In this document: in pieces, positions 1-10,952 of the stretch
How the letters are laid out: every line of letters starts with the position of its first letter
Numbering within the stretch: the first letter of the stretch is position 1
Made by a program: the position numbers and the translations under genes
The notes under the pieces: model-generated
Told to the model about the DNA's origin: nothing
Databases searched by the model: none
Seen by the model: the letters and a program-made list of their open reading frames with translations, nothing else
Origin: Varroa destructor
Lineage: Eukaryota > Arthropoda > Arachnida > Mesostigmata > Varroidae
DNA: 64,000 bases
Reading direction: 5' to 3'
Assembly (NCBI RefSeq): GCF_002443255.2
Contig: NW_019211458.1
Span: forward strand, 41,420,365-41,484,364

Positions 1-1594
1 ACGCAGCTCAATTCAAATAGCTTGCTAGATGCAAAAACCTTATTCAACAGCCGCTTCCAATTACATTGCTGTTACTCGTTTGTACATATGGAATTCAGTC
101 AACACTATTGCGCTCGGGTATTTTGTATACGATATTTCAGTACCGTACAATAATAAATAAGCTTTGAAATTTGCTCTACTTTTTCTTTATTTTTTTTTTT
201 TAATTTTTATTTTTTTCTTAACATTTAAAATTTTTTTAGCATTTTAAAATGGAGTGAACCTACTTAGATGTTTAGTTGAATGCATTTGTGCAGGTGAGAA
301 TTATACTGATTTACTTTGGCATTTACTTATGAGGCAAGACATTGTAGCGCTTAATCCTAGCCGCCATGAACACATTTCAAAAGTGCCGCTGAAGTATACT
401 AAATACAGTTGTTGCTGAACGAAAGATGCGAAGGTTTACTTAGAAACAAATAGCACTTAACGCCGATGCGAGGTGATCTATCTTCAAGTCAATTATGGGT
501 ATTTATATGCTAATCTTTGATACTCTGCTTCATCATGGCTAAAATGTTCACCACATAGTACTATTATTATTTTCTTTCGAAAGTACATCAAGTACACACA
601 TATGTCTCTTAAATTTCACATTCGATTCAATATCAAACCTCGCCTACCTTCTAAATTACCCAAACCCTTTAGTCAAAAGCGGTGCATTTGGACTTGGCTT
701 GAGCGATTTACAGATCATAGGGGCGACCTCAATTACGCAAGCAGCAAGGAATCGGTCCTGCCCTTTATACGTCCCTCTGTTTGCCCTCGCCATTTTTGTC
801 CTTATCACTCTTTAGAAGGTCAATTTTTAGTTGGTTGCAATCTTCTAACTGTTTCCTTTTTCATATGTGCTTTGTCTCCATCATGATGATTTCTTTTTCT
901 GCTAGAGCATTTCAACGAGTTCCCGTTCCGTTCCTCCATGTTGCTCTCCTAAATATATGAGGTGAAACGGGGCCAACTGATATGATAATGAGTCTCACGT
1001 CAGCGCACGCGCTTGTTGAGAGGTTGAGTCAAACAGACTCAAAGATACAAGTTCAACCTCCTCCACTACAAGCAATGAGTGAGTCTGGCCTCGCAGGTCT
1101 TATTGTGGACCTTACTACAATAGTGGTGTAATCAGACTTCTAGCAAGAAATGGTGACTCAATCCTTGAATGGCTATTTGTGGTTGCCAGTTTTTTCTCAT
1201 GTTCTACTTTCAGTGTCAGGTCCTGTTTTGGACCTTCCTTTTATCCCCTTCCTCCAAGGAAAGTTCATGAAAGAACTGGAAAATTCAAAATAGGAGGATG
1301 GAGAGAAGGGCGATTAGGGCCTGACGTTGTAATGTCGTCTCAAGGAATTGGGCCAGTTGAGGCCGCTTATTTAAATCTGATTCTATGTGGAGATTGGTCG
1401 TCTAATCACAGGCGAAACTGATTAGTAGAAACTAGCGAAGACCGGTCACCATGAGATCGTCACACGCAATGCGGATACTGACAAGGCTCCAAGCCTGTTC
1501 CATCATGTCCACGTTATGTGGGACACACTTCTGGCTGTGACAACATGGCCAATTAATCTGATCAGTGCTAAAGTCATTTGCCCTGTCCTTTTAG
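1..1594. other. AT-rich stretch without a recognised gene
   Basis: A very T-rich tract lies at about 180-245. Frames of 94 codons (602-886, plus) and 80 codons (1179-1421, plus, near-cognate start) are open, but I recognise no motif in either and both lengths are expected by chance. Nothing else is seen up to a strong splice-acceptor-like site at 1593-1594. Confidence 0.5.
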
Positions 1595-1645
1595 GCTACT
1601 GGAAAGATAGGAGAAGAAGAAGAAGAACCTGAGAGCAGCAAAAGC
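1595..1645 (+). CDS. Possible terminal exon ending in an acidic or basic repeat
   Basis: A strong acceptor-like site (pyrimidine tract then TTTTAG) ends at 1594. After it, one frame reads a short segment ATGKIGEEEEEPESSKS and then stops at 1645. A second frame opens after a stop and gives a lysine-rich stretch running to about 1700. The (GAA)n tract at 1611-1628 accounts for the run of identical residues. I see no AATAAA signal close behind and no domain. It could be the last coding exon of a gene to the left, or chance in purine-rich DNA. Confidence 0.1.
1611..1628. repeat. (GAA)n microsatellite
   Basis: About six tandem GAA/AGA units, read directly. They lie in a purine-rich stretch of about 90 bases. 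Confidence 0.85.
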
Positions 1646-1659
1646 TAAAAAGGAAGAAA

Positions 1660-3890
1660 AGATCAAAGAACATAAATTAAATTCAGATGTGATGTGTTAA
1701 GTAGGCGCCAAAATCCCTTTCTCTTCATTGAACTAGCCGACCTAGTAATAAGGCCAGAGGCAAAACTTGAGAAAAAAAGTGCATCCGACACTGCTTAGAA
1801 ATAGGTGTTATGTATCATGTATATATAAATCAAATATGTAATAGTAAAAATGTGATGCGAGATGTCTAATAGTGTCGAATGAATAGCATTAAAGAGAAGA
1901 CTCAACTAGCAAGTTGTTATACACAAATATAACTTCTGCATACCTTTCAAGTGTTCTGGTAATGAAGCTAAGTTAAAAAAAAGCAAGGCGACAAACTTTA
2001 CTAATCTAAGTTCGACATCTAGGCGTGCTAAAAGTAAAGTTTTCCTTTGTCCAATACAACATTTACCAATTACCTATCTATCTACGCGACATTAATATTT
2101 TTCAGCTGTATTTTTGTATCCGGCGTAAGCAATTTTCAACCTTTCTTCGTTTCTATACGTGTTTCACACTATGTTCAATTCGAATTTTTTCCCGCCATTT
2201 GTCCAGTTTTGACGTAGTGTGTGCTATGACCAACATAGCTCAGCTCCCTTTTTTTGGGAGTAACATTGATTAATCAAGTTCCAAAGGATTGCTTTCTGGA
2301 GGATAATTATTATTTCAGACCAATTTTTGCAGAATCATGATCATGTGATGGCGCCAAGTGGTTTTGTTGAGAATATAGCCGTATCGCTCCAGAGGCATAA
2401 TTAATGTGGTGCGAATAGTAGTAGAATATGCGAACTGATTGAACATGGCAGGGCTCTGTAAAACAGTTACCTTTGACGGTTTTTTGCTACGTATGCGCTT
2501 ATATCATCTTATTCATCATAATAGGCTTCCTTCATTGTAGATAGTATATCTCTTGCGGTATTTTTTTAAGTTAAATATATCCAACTCTGTTTTAAAATGT
2601 TTATGTGTGGGAAACCGTACAGAATTATCGTAGATCCTTTAACAGGACGTCTTAACATATGATACGGCAGTACAGTCTATTTATGCTACAGGCCCGCTTT
2701 TACATGAGTATATTAAGAGGTTACATATATATATAAGGTGAGGAAAAATCTTTTGGTAAGTTGAATTTAGTGACTAAGCAAATGTATCTTGCACATATAC
2801 GCAATATAAATATAAAATAGACCCTCAAACTGGCAACTAATGTTTGCGTCACGCTATATATAATTATATATATATATAGTTATACTACTTAGGCACGCAG
2901 TAGCAATTTTGGTCTTGACGCTTCAACGCAGTTTGGCTATGAATCAGAGAAAGCTATAAGGCTATAGCAAATTCCGCTATTTTTGAAGCTAACGGATTCA
3001 CAGATACTACACTTTAGGTAGGGCTTTTGACAAAAAGACCCGTGCTGCCCAACACTTCTGCATCGTATTAAATTCTGTACTAAGCAATTTAACTTGCAAG
3101 CTCAAACCATACTATTTAAACGATAATCTTGGGAGGCTCTCTAGAGTGATTTTCTTTTATCTGATAATTTCTGCGAGTGTGGATATACTTATTATAATAA
3201 GGAACTCTCGTTCTATCGAAAGCATCTTTTGTCGAACTTGGGCAATACCATCAGTTGTCAACATGCTCGTTCCACAAGAGCTGAACTCATTGGTAAGCGT
3301 CCCGGTGATAAGCACTTGAGTACGCAACTCATGGAAAAGCGATGGTACAGATTTGGAGGTGCTTATGAGTTCTCTAGACTCGTACGAGCCTATTCAAGCT
3401 GTTCTACGCCCCAAATCGTCGAAGCATTGCGATAATGTGACTCGACGAGTCATTTACGTTTTACAAACAGTGTTGGCTAAAGGCTACGAGATTGAATCAC
3501 AAGCAGGTTCAACGCAAAACTTCAGGAGGCTTGCATGCAATCAATTATTGTTCTCAACTTCTTAAGTGGCCTTTATGCTCGACGAGTGGCGCAACTTGCT
3601 GAATGTGCCTGATTGGCTCTACCTTCGAATCTAAAAGGTTATGGAATCCATTTCCACACCGAACCCTAAGGGCCATTTTTAAAAGGATCAGAGCTTAGAA
3701 GTTAATGCAACCCAAAGAAAAGCGACGCGGTTCCGGAAACAAACTCCCAAGAAATCCTGGGCAGCACGGTCATCGAAAAAAACGCAAGAGGTTACGCGGA
3801 CAAGGGCCATGAAAAACAAACAAGATAATTTTCAAAGCTATTTTTGAATTCTTCTGTGAATAGTGGTTAATAACCATCCTATCTCCGCTT
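1660..3890. other. AT-rich stretch, no gene seen
   Basis: Only short frames are open (2025-2273, 3229-3435 and 3353-3565, all plus, 68-82 codons). None has a motif I recognise. A TA-rich near-palindrome lies at 2855-2878. I see nothing else to annotate. Confidence 0.55.
2855..2878. repeat. Short interrupted (TA)n tract
   Basis: Alternating TA broken by one AATT. It is nearly self-complementary. Confidence 0.8.
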
Positions 3891-3899
3891 TTCTAGACG

Positions 3900-4028
3900 A
3901 TGCTGATCGACGCTTCAAGCTTGGAACTGGGGGTACTAGTTTGTGCCCCCTACAACTATTCCCGTTGGAATGATTGGCATACTGACACTTGTTTACGCAG
4001 TCCTTGTTGCCCAGGCAGATGCTTATAG
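3900..4028 (+). CDS. Small ORF with a Cys-rich C-terminus (candidate)
   Basis: ATG at 3900 opens a 42-codon frame. Its C-terminus, DTCLRSPCCPGRCL, carries four cysteines in eleven residues. The N-terminal third is moderately hydrophobic but is not a convincing signal peptide. A stop lies two codons upstream, so the frame starts here or at a splice site. Overlapping frame 3970-4080 uses the same DNA, and at most one of the two is likely to be real. The cysteine spacing suggests a small disulfide-rich peptide, but the frame is short enough to be chance. No family is recognised. Confidence 0.1.
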   Translation: MLIDASSLELGVLVCAPYNYSRWNDWHTDTCLRSPCCPGRCL

Positions 4029-4080
4029 CAATAGTGGATTAAAAACGTTGCCAATAGGGCTCCGTAGTTGGATCACGTGA
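3970..4080 (+). CDS. Small ORF with signal-peptide-like start (candidate)
   Basis: ATG at 3970 opens 36 codons. The first 18 residues, MIGILTLVYAVLVAQADA, have the hydrophobic core and small-residue end of a secretory signal peptide. The remaining 18 residues would be a short mature peptide with no cysteine and no dibasic site. The start context is mediocre (G at -3, A at +4). It overlaps the 3900-4028 frame. If transcribed, it would encode a very small secreted peptide. There is no homology I can name. Confidence 0.12.
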   Translation: MIGILTLVYAVLVAQADAYSNSGLKTLPIGLRSWIT

Positions 4081-4523
4081 TGTGTCGCAGAAAGTTGGTG
4101 GACCTACGGGTGAACGCAATTTTTTACCCAGAGGGTATCACACTGTCGTGACAACCGCTTGGAAAGTTCTGAGTTGGCATGCGAAAACTAGGGCTACTTT
4201 AATGCCAACCTGGGACGAGTTGAAAGGAGCGAGCAGTCACCGATGGGGCAAAGCAACGGATAAGTCGAAAAAAACCACGAATCAAAAAACAAGCTTAAAG
4301 CAAGTTTTTTGGCTGAACGGTAGCTTTAAAAACTCGTTGTAGGGCCAGGCTGGCTACGGCAGACCTTTAAGTACGAATGGTATTTTGCGGAGTTAGTAAG
4401 ATAAAAATAACGTGAAGAGCTAATTTAGGGCAGAATGTATTTCTCTTCGAAAGTCGTCTATCAAGAAGTAACGCTGCGGCTCAATTCGGATTGCTGCCGC
4501 AATATTAAAAAAAACGTCTACTC

Positions 4524-4524
<1 letters not shown>

Positions 4525-4570
<46 letters not shown>
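4525..4570. repeat. (TA)23 microsatellite
   Basis: A pure alternating TA tract of 46 bases. It generates a spurious Tyr-Ile repeat in the minus frame that crosses it (4420-4632). Confidence 0.97.
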
Positions 4571-4577
<7 letters not shown>

Positions 4578-7500
4578 ATGTGTATAGCGCAAAGCTTCCA
4601 TAAGTCATAACGTTAAAACTAAATATATCCAAACTTTAATTCTTACCAAAATATTGCTTACTTTATAGCGTCACGCACGCAGATTGGGTATAAAATATAT
4701 TTATAGTAGTATTATGCTCTGAAGATTTCAGACTTTTATAAGTGATAAAAAAGAGACTTAAACATTTTTTTTGTTGTGTTATTTGAACCAACTGAATACA
4801 CGGTCAATATCAAGCCTGCAATCAAAAAATTTTGACCATCAGATTGCAGAATACCATATTTACTATTGTGAAATTGTCTCCAGATAACTGTCAGATATAC
4901 AAAATACCGGAAAAACTTAGAAACAAGAAACCCAAGAGAAACCAGTGGCTGCTTGGGTATGACAAAATCGCGTAGAATAACCTCTAGCTGTATTAGATTT
5001 GATCTTTGTATCATCCTGTTGCATCTGAATGTCGTAATATGGAAATATTCGAATATTTATATAACATTTGCTTTATCTATCATCTTGTCCGAAAACAAGA
5101 AGCTAAGGGCTAGGCAATGATATTATATAAGAGCTCAAAAAACATACATTTTATACTAGCTGATCTAACAAGAACGATAGCAGATGCCAAAATTATTAAA
5201 TGTTTAAGTAAGTTTGAGATAGTGTCTTCTAAAGGTTCTGGAACTTCTTAAAGGTCCAAACTTGATTTTTTTTTATTCGGGGTAAAATCTACTGTGGACT
5301 AGGTTAACGGTGGCGGCAAAATAACAAAGAGTGCGAGATAATTTCTCTTAAATTTCTGCTTGTTTCTTACACAGTTTTGATCCAAACACTGACAAACCTT
5401 ATACCGTTAGAATCGTAGTGAAACGCAGAGTATCGCTACGGTCGAGTTGTCCAATGGTACGCGCGACTGCACGAACATGCGATCGGTTGTAATGGTTGAC
5501 GTTGTTTTGTAGAAAAGGTGGCCAAAAAGGCTTTAAAGCACAGGCTTTCGAAGAGAAACTATGGCCAATTCTATAACAGTATAGGAGATTTCTCTACAAT
5601 AAACTTCTTGTAGAGATATTTATATTTAATGCGGGGGCATACGCAACGAATTCTATTTTTTTCACATTTAATGTTAGCACTGCGCCACTTAATAGGTTTT
5701 CAGCCTGACGTTTACTGGACGCTTTTCGTATCGAAATCAATCTTTGATCTATAATGTATTTTAACATAAAAATTGTCGATTTTGGTATATAAAGTGTTGG
5801 GTTTTAAGCTCTTATTGTAGAAACCAGTTTCAAGTACTGACAATTATTTTTAATCGAGAAAGTAATGAGATATGATTGACTATCTATATTCAATTTAACC
5901 GAACCTACATATCTCTCTCAAGACATAAAAATAATCCTTTAAATTCAGGAATTCAGCAAGTACTCCACATTTTTATTATTGGGATGGAATGGGGTCAGTA
6001 GGTCTGCAAGATGCTTTATTATCAATATTGGCGATTGCTTGCACATGACAGTTATCGGCATAAGTTGAAAAAAACCTAGGCCTTCAAGGGAGGCTAAAAC
6101 GGACCAAAGAGCAAAAGGCACAAATTAGATTTGATGCATTCATTCATCTTTTAAAATCTAACCTCCTCCCTATCAACATGTCGCTTGGGGTATACAAGAA
6201 TACATTTAAGACCTATTAACAGCAAAAATAAATAGAATAGTACGTATTACGGTTAGAACTTTAAGCAGGATTTGAAGCATCTGTATTATAAAGTATAAAT
6301 CTGCAACAGAGAAATAGATCTATTCATTAGATTTACAGATGGCAGGGTTTCGGAGAAAGTTTGGAGCTACCATAATTTATAAATGAATATTGCTGAAACT
6401 TAAGCTTATAATAGACAACTTTTCCAATTCAAATAACGCAACTAACAAAAATATTGCCTTAATTTTTGTTATTTTAATTCAATATAAATGTTAAAGCAAT
6501 CAAATTTTACTATCAAAGAGAACAGTCCATCTACGGTATATTTGCTTAACCCGAAGCCGAGTGAACTTCGATGCCATTCATGCCTCACCCTTCAGTCTGC
6601 ACCATAACACAGGTTCTTTAAAATGCAACCGGTAAATAGATAATTAGGTAGATAATAAGTGGTGTTTATTCTGGTAAGCACCTTGTATGAAACAAAAAAA
6701 ACAAAAAAAAAAAGAACTATTTGAATTACACAGGATTGCTTTACAAGAAGTATTAGTATAAAATTCTATAGGCGAAGCTCGTACCGGCAAAATAACACAG
6801 CTTGTAAGTTGGCCTAAAAGTACGCTAAATAATCATTACGTAACATCTGTATTAGTTGTTGCCAGAAGCAACTTTCTGCAGCATTGTCTACCTGTCCTCA
6901 TTAATATCTGGGCAGTGTTTTGCCAAAGCCTATGATAACAGTCTGTTGCATGGTGTGACTTGTTCTATTTGTTATCTCTTTAACATACCTTATGAAAGTT
7001 AGCCGTAGGTATGGGAGTCGGTTTTTTTTACGCACTAAAGATCTTTATTGTTTGGTAAAAATATAGTCGTGATATAAGTCCGTTAATGTTTTCAATTAGG
7101 TAGGCCGGTTACTCTATCGGTGTCTTATTGCCGATTACGCAATCATTGCATTGGTAAAGAAAAATAGAATTTTTGACTTAATGGCATCGCAACTTCGTCT
7201 TCATTTATTATTATTCGATATCTATTGACCTTGGATGATGCTGACTGTTTATATTAACTAGACAAGCCGAAATATGATTCTAATTTTTCCATTACATTTG
7301 ATCAAAGAAAAGTCCCGTTAACGTCTGTTATTTCCCATGATTAATTATAGCAAATCTGGGCTTTTTCTTTATAGTATCTTGTCACTTTAACTATTATGTT
7401 CAATCACAAGGGGATAACCCAACATGTTTCTATTGCAGTAGCAATACACTTTATTCTTTGACCCCCCTAACCGAGATGTTGTCGACCACGGTTCACTAAA

Positions 7501-8290
7501 TTCTAGTTTGAGTGTCTGCTATCCAACAATTAAACTAACGACATTTCATATAAACTTGCCCACTACTCCAAAAGTTTGCAACGATTTTAGCAGTATTGTA
7601 TTTTCCAGAAAAAATTAACCAAACAGCAACAGGGAGCATATGGGCCAGGCGGAGCGTTGCATTAACAGAAAAACCCAATTAGAACAGAAAAATAGTGGAC
7701 TGTATACAAAGAAGAATTTGGTCTTTTTTGATCTTCGACAAACGTAAGTGGAGAAAAAATAAAATGTAAGAACTTTTACATGTGGTTTACGTTTTGCGCC
7801 GCTAGGGCAAAGTGCGTAGCAGCAAATGCTTAACATAAATACGTTATTCGTCAACCAACAGATTTTCTACGAGTTCCATGAATGTAACTAGAGGATTTTT
7901 GAATCGGGGATCAGTATTGAAATTAGTGTCATAGTTTTTCACTGAGTATGATAGAGGATTTAGACAAAAATGATTACTAACGGACATCGAACATTGAACA
8001 ATCAAATGGAGGGCAGCATATATATATGTGATATTTAATCCACACATCTTAGAGACAATGAAATCGCAAGGATTCTTGAATATAATAGTGTTTCTTGAAG
8101 GATATGGTGAAATATATTTAATTCCCCAATTCAAATTAACTCAAGTTAGAACTATTTCGCTTTCCGTTCATTCAATATATGAGAGCATTATAATTGTTTT
8201 GGCCACACCAAAATCAATAGCAGAAATATGTAAAGCTTACTTGACGCTTAGAATTTCGCCGTTGTTTTTTTTGCTATCGGGAAACGGCAC
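4571..8290. other. AT-rich desert
   Basis: Frames here are short (4736-5014, 7615-7854 and 7844-8134 minus; 8028-8303 plus; at most 96 codons), rich in F, I, Y and S as expected of random AT-rich DNA. No transposon ends, RNA genes or clear exons were recognised. Confidence 0.6.
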
Positions 8291-8291
8291 A

Positions 8292-8313
8292 CACAGGCGT
8301 TGAAACGCCTGTG
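8292..8313. repeat. Perfect 9-bp hairpin
   Basis: Arms CACAGGCGT and ACGCCTGTG are exact reverse complements around the loop TGAA. It is GC-rich compared with the AT-rich surroundings. No T-tract follows that would suggest a terminator, and its role is unknown. Confidence 0.9.
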
Positions 8314-8314
8314 A

Positions 8315-9480
8315 CGTAAGAAACCTTAACAGCGACGTGGAACTATTATTAGCTGAGCAAATATCTGCACTCCCATTGCAAAGGTTTTTTTTGTAGTTTA
8401 CCAACAATAATTAAATACCATGCGCTTGAGTTGTCCACGCCACAAATTGCTGATCACAATTCCCCCCCCCCAGCTTCAAAGGAGCTAGGTACCATTAAAA
8501 TACAATAGTAACCAAGCGCTCTTAGAGACAGGCGTAGTCGCTATTTTTTCTCCCCGTTTCAACGACCCTTTAGTTTCGAAAGGCCCACTGGTTGTTACAG
8601 TCAGTTGGGGATTATGTTTATCTTATACAGTGGCATTTAAGATTGACGTTGATCCTTTCAACAAGGTAGGTTGAATCGACCAAGATCGACATGCATCCGC
8701 GCATGTATATACCTATATAATGGCTGTAACAGAGCACCGATCAACTCGGTTCTGGTTTTCAGGTATTACTGGCATTGCCATTTGGCGTAAGCATCTTCTA
8801 CTTAGTTGAATTTGAGAAATGGAGAGGCTAAACTAACTGGGAGGTAACGGGGCTTAGCTACGATCCCTTAGGTTTGCTTATAGCTGGGCCGTAAAGATCA
8901 ATTGTCGAACGAGTATCGTCTGTTTAGAATTCATAAATTACTTTAGCCCAGTTGAGAGATTAGATCCTTTGCATATCAGCTCCATATGGTCCGGTCAGTC
9001 CGATCTATCTAGACAGAGCACTTGCTTTTCCGGTCGTTCAATGAGTAAAAGTTTCGACAGCAAATACAGTGTGAATAGCATTCCCATTAAAAATATACTG
9101 CCAGCATACTTCTTTTCTACACAAGATAAAGTAACTTAACTCTGACTTTATGATAGAAGAATTGAACTAGATGTGAGTTAATCTAAATCACTCAATTATT
9201 TTTTCAGAAAAGTCATCACAAGGGACCTCATAAGTCACCCTCAGTGTTATTTTTCCCAAATTATCGAACGTGCTACTTAGAGTATCCTACCACACAGATA
9301 GTGGCATACAGGGCTAACTGTTCAGTTTCTAAGAATACTAAAAAAATGACGCCTTTAACAAGACATGTTTTTCACCGAGGGAATAGCGCCATTACTCCTC
9401 GTCAGGTAGCCATGTTGCTACACACGTTCATTTTGTCATCGAAGACAAATATATAGTCACCAAGACCACTTAGTATCTCA
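8315..9480. other. Intergenic stretch with a C10 homopolymer
   Basis: A run of ten C lies at 8462-8471, unusual in this AT-rich window. One 70-codon plus frame (9244-9456) has no recognised motif. Nothing else is seen. Confidence 0.55.
8462..8471. repeat. Poly-C run
   Basis: Ten consecutive C residues, read directly. Its length may be uncertain in the assembly. Confidence 0.85.
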
Positions 9481-9532
9481 CGTTGGCAGCAATAGCGGTG
9501 GCGGTAGTCATTGAAGCACTTCATGGTAAGTT

Positions 9533-9549
9533 GGTATGGTATGGTATTC
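9533..9549. repeat. (GGTAT)3 short tandem repeat
   Basis: Three tandem GGTAT units. They lie just after a donor-like ATG|GTAAGT at about 9524, within the GC-rich island. Confidence 0.8.
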
Positions 9550-9562
9550 AGCGCTCTGCCGC

Positions 9563-9754
9563 CTATAGTCTGTCCTCATCCGCCCGTTCGACTACTTTGC
9601 TGACAGCGACCATGCTTCCGTCGTGTTTAAGTCGAGCTGAGAGCAGCTCACGACAGCTTACATTGTACTTGATCATTGATGGCCGGTTTGCCACCCATGC
9701 GGCGGCAGCTTTTGCGGGGACGGTAGTTTCCAGCGGTGTCTCGTCGTCGACGAC
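9563..9754 (-). CDS. Open minus-strand frame in a GC-rich island (candidate exon)
   Basis: Between a TGA at 9755-9757 and a TAG at 9563-9565, one minus frame stays open for 63 codons. Its residue mix looks like an ordinary soluble protein, for example AWVANRPSMIKYNVSCREL followed by a charged C-terminus ending in EDRL. There is no good start codon context and only a weak acceptor. It is antisense to the plus frame 9483-9851, which is also open and Ala/Ser-rich. At most one strand should be coding. No domain recognised. Confidence 0.12.
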   Translation of the reverse strand, partial: VVDDETPLETTVPAKAAAAWVANRPSMIKYNVSCRELLSARLKHDGSMVAVSKVVERADEDRL

Positions 9755-9911
9755 TCACGTCAGTTTAGGACACCTTTCGTCTCTCATAACCTACACCATT
9801 GCTTCGGCCGTTCGACCAGCCTTCACCACCGCAATGATAGCATTACTTTAACCCTTGTTCCTCCGTCCTGTCGTTCTCGTTGACACGACTGCGTCTGTCC
9901 GTCGACTTCCA

Positions 9912-10235
9912 ATGAACGTTCCGCCTATTCACAATCGGGAGCTTGCGAGGATGGAAGCAGTCCCTCCTTTTTCAAGCGCCGCTGCTGCGGCTGCTACCGC
10001 TGAACTCGCCGGACGAGTGTTCGTTAAGTGTGTTGGAAATCAGCTGAGCGATCGCTACGCAGCGGACATGCGTCTGCTATTTGAGTCTAACTCGTGGCTT
10101 ATTTCCCCTGCGGCATTACAAACAGAAGACAGCGAAGCAAAAGTCAAGTCTGTCGGTCCCCGAAGCCAGCTTTTTTTCAACCCGACGCCCCTGTTCACAG
10201 TCCGCAATAGGAACTGGCTTAGGCCGATGGGGTAG
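9912..10235 (+). CDS. Possible BH3-containing (Bcl-2 family-like) ORF
   Basis: From the ATG at 9912 the frame is open for 107 codons, in the same frame as 9483-9851 but after a TAA at 9849-9851. After a six-alanine stretch comes GRVFVKCVGNQLSDRYAADM. This fits the BH3 pattern: hydrophobic, three residues, hydrophobic core, then Gly followed by an acidic or amide residue, then hydrophobic. The Arg-Tyr a few residues later is also found in BAK-type proteins. BH3 motifs bind Bcl-2 proteins at mitochondria and control apoptosis. The canonical Leu of the motif is Val here and the Gly-Asp is Gly-Asn. No BH1 motif (Asn-Trp-Gly-Arg) follows in this frame or in the 3 kb I searched by eye. A pyrimidine-rich acceptor-like site precedes the alanine stretch at about 9980. 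It could be a BH3-only gene, an exon of a larger gene, a decayed copy, or chance. Confidence 0.22.
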   Translation: MNVPPIHNRELARMEAVPPFSSAAAAAATAELAGRVFVKCVGNQLSDRYAADMRLLFESNSWLISPAALQTEDSEAKVKSVGPRSQLFFNPTPLFTVRNRNWLRPMG

Positions 10236-10391
10236 GCGACACGCGTGGAGAGTTCGAAAGCGGCTTCTGGCAAATGGCCTAGCAAGAAACCAAAAACAGA
10301 GACGCGAAAGTTAACATGCTTTTCGCAGTTTACGTTTCGGTACTACATCTGCTACTGCTGCTTTTATTGCCAAATATGACAATTTGAGCAA

Positions 10392-10409
10392 CAGACGTTT
10401 GAACGTCTG
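10392..10409. repeat. Perfect 18-bp palindrome
   Basis: CAGACGTT and AACGTCTG are exact reverse complements separated by TG. It could be a dimeric transcription-factor site or a chance hairpin. Confidence 0.9.
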
Positions 10410-10918
10410 ACCACGAGTAAAGGGGCAAATGCATGCAGTCGGAAAGGGCAGGTGTGATAATAGGTGTTGCGGTAAAGAGGGATTATTTGTAGGACTGCAT
10501 ACAGTTTATGCGTGTTTATGAACGGTGGCACAATAGAACAGGGCACCAATCTGTGTGCTCGATATTGATTAGGGGTTACGAACGCAAAGTCGGATTCCGC
10601 ACATGTGCAAGCGACGTTGTTAGAAACACCTAACCGAGCTTTTAGGGTAAAGTGCTTTAAACTACTTTATTTCATTAAGTTGTAGGTTTGAAAATTGGAA
10701 TAAAGAAATGTGACGTTATCGACTTAACCAAGAGTCGGAACACTGAAGTAGAAAACTCGTATAAGAGATTTATCTTTTTTGATTCGACCTGTTCGTATAT
10801 GCACATACGATTGGACTCGATTTTTTTCAACTTATGTTAACTCAAAGTCAATCCATCGTAATAGCCATTACACCCCCATAAGGTACTCTATGCCTCACAA
10901 CCCACGCATTAAGTTAAA

Positions 10919-10952
10919 CGTTTTATGATACGTTTTTCTGCGTTTTATGATA
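10919..10952. repeat. 12-bp direct repeat, two copies
   Basis: CGTTTTATGATA occurs at 10919-10930 and again at 10941-10952, ten bases apart. Confidence 0.9.

Noticed and set aside
4420..4632. Tyr-Ile repeat protein on the minus strand
   Set aside because: It is only the translation of the (TA)23 microsatellite.
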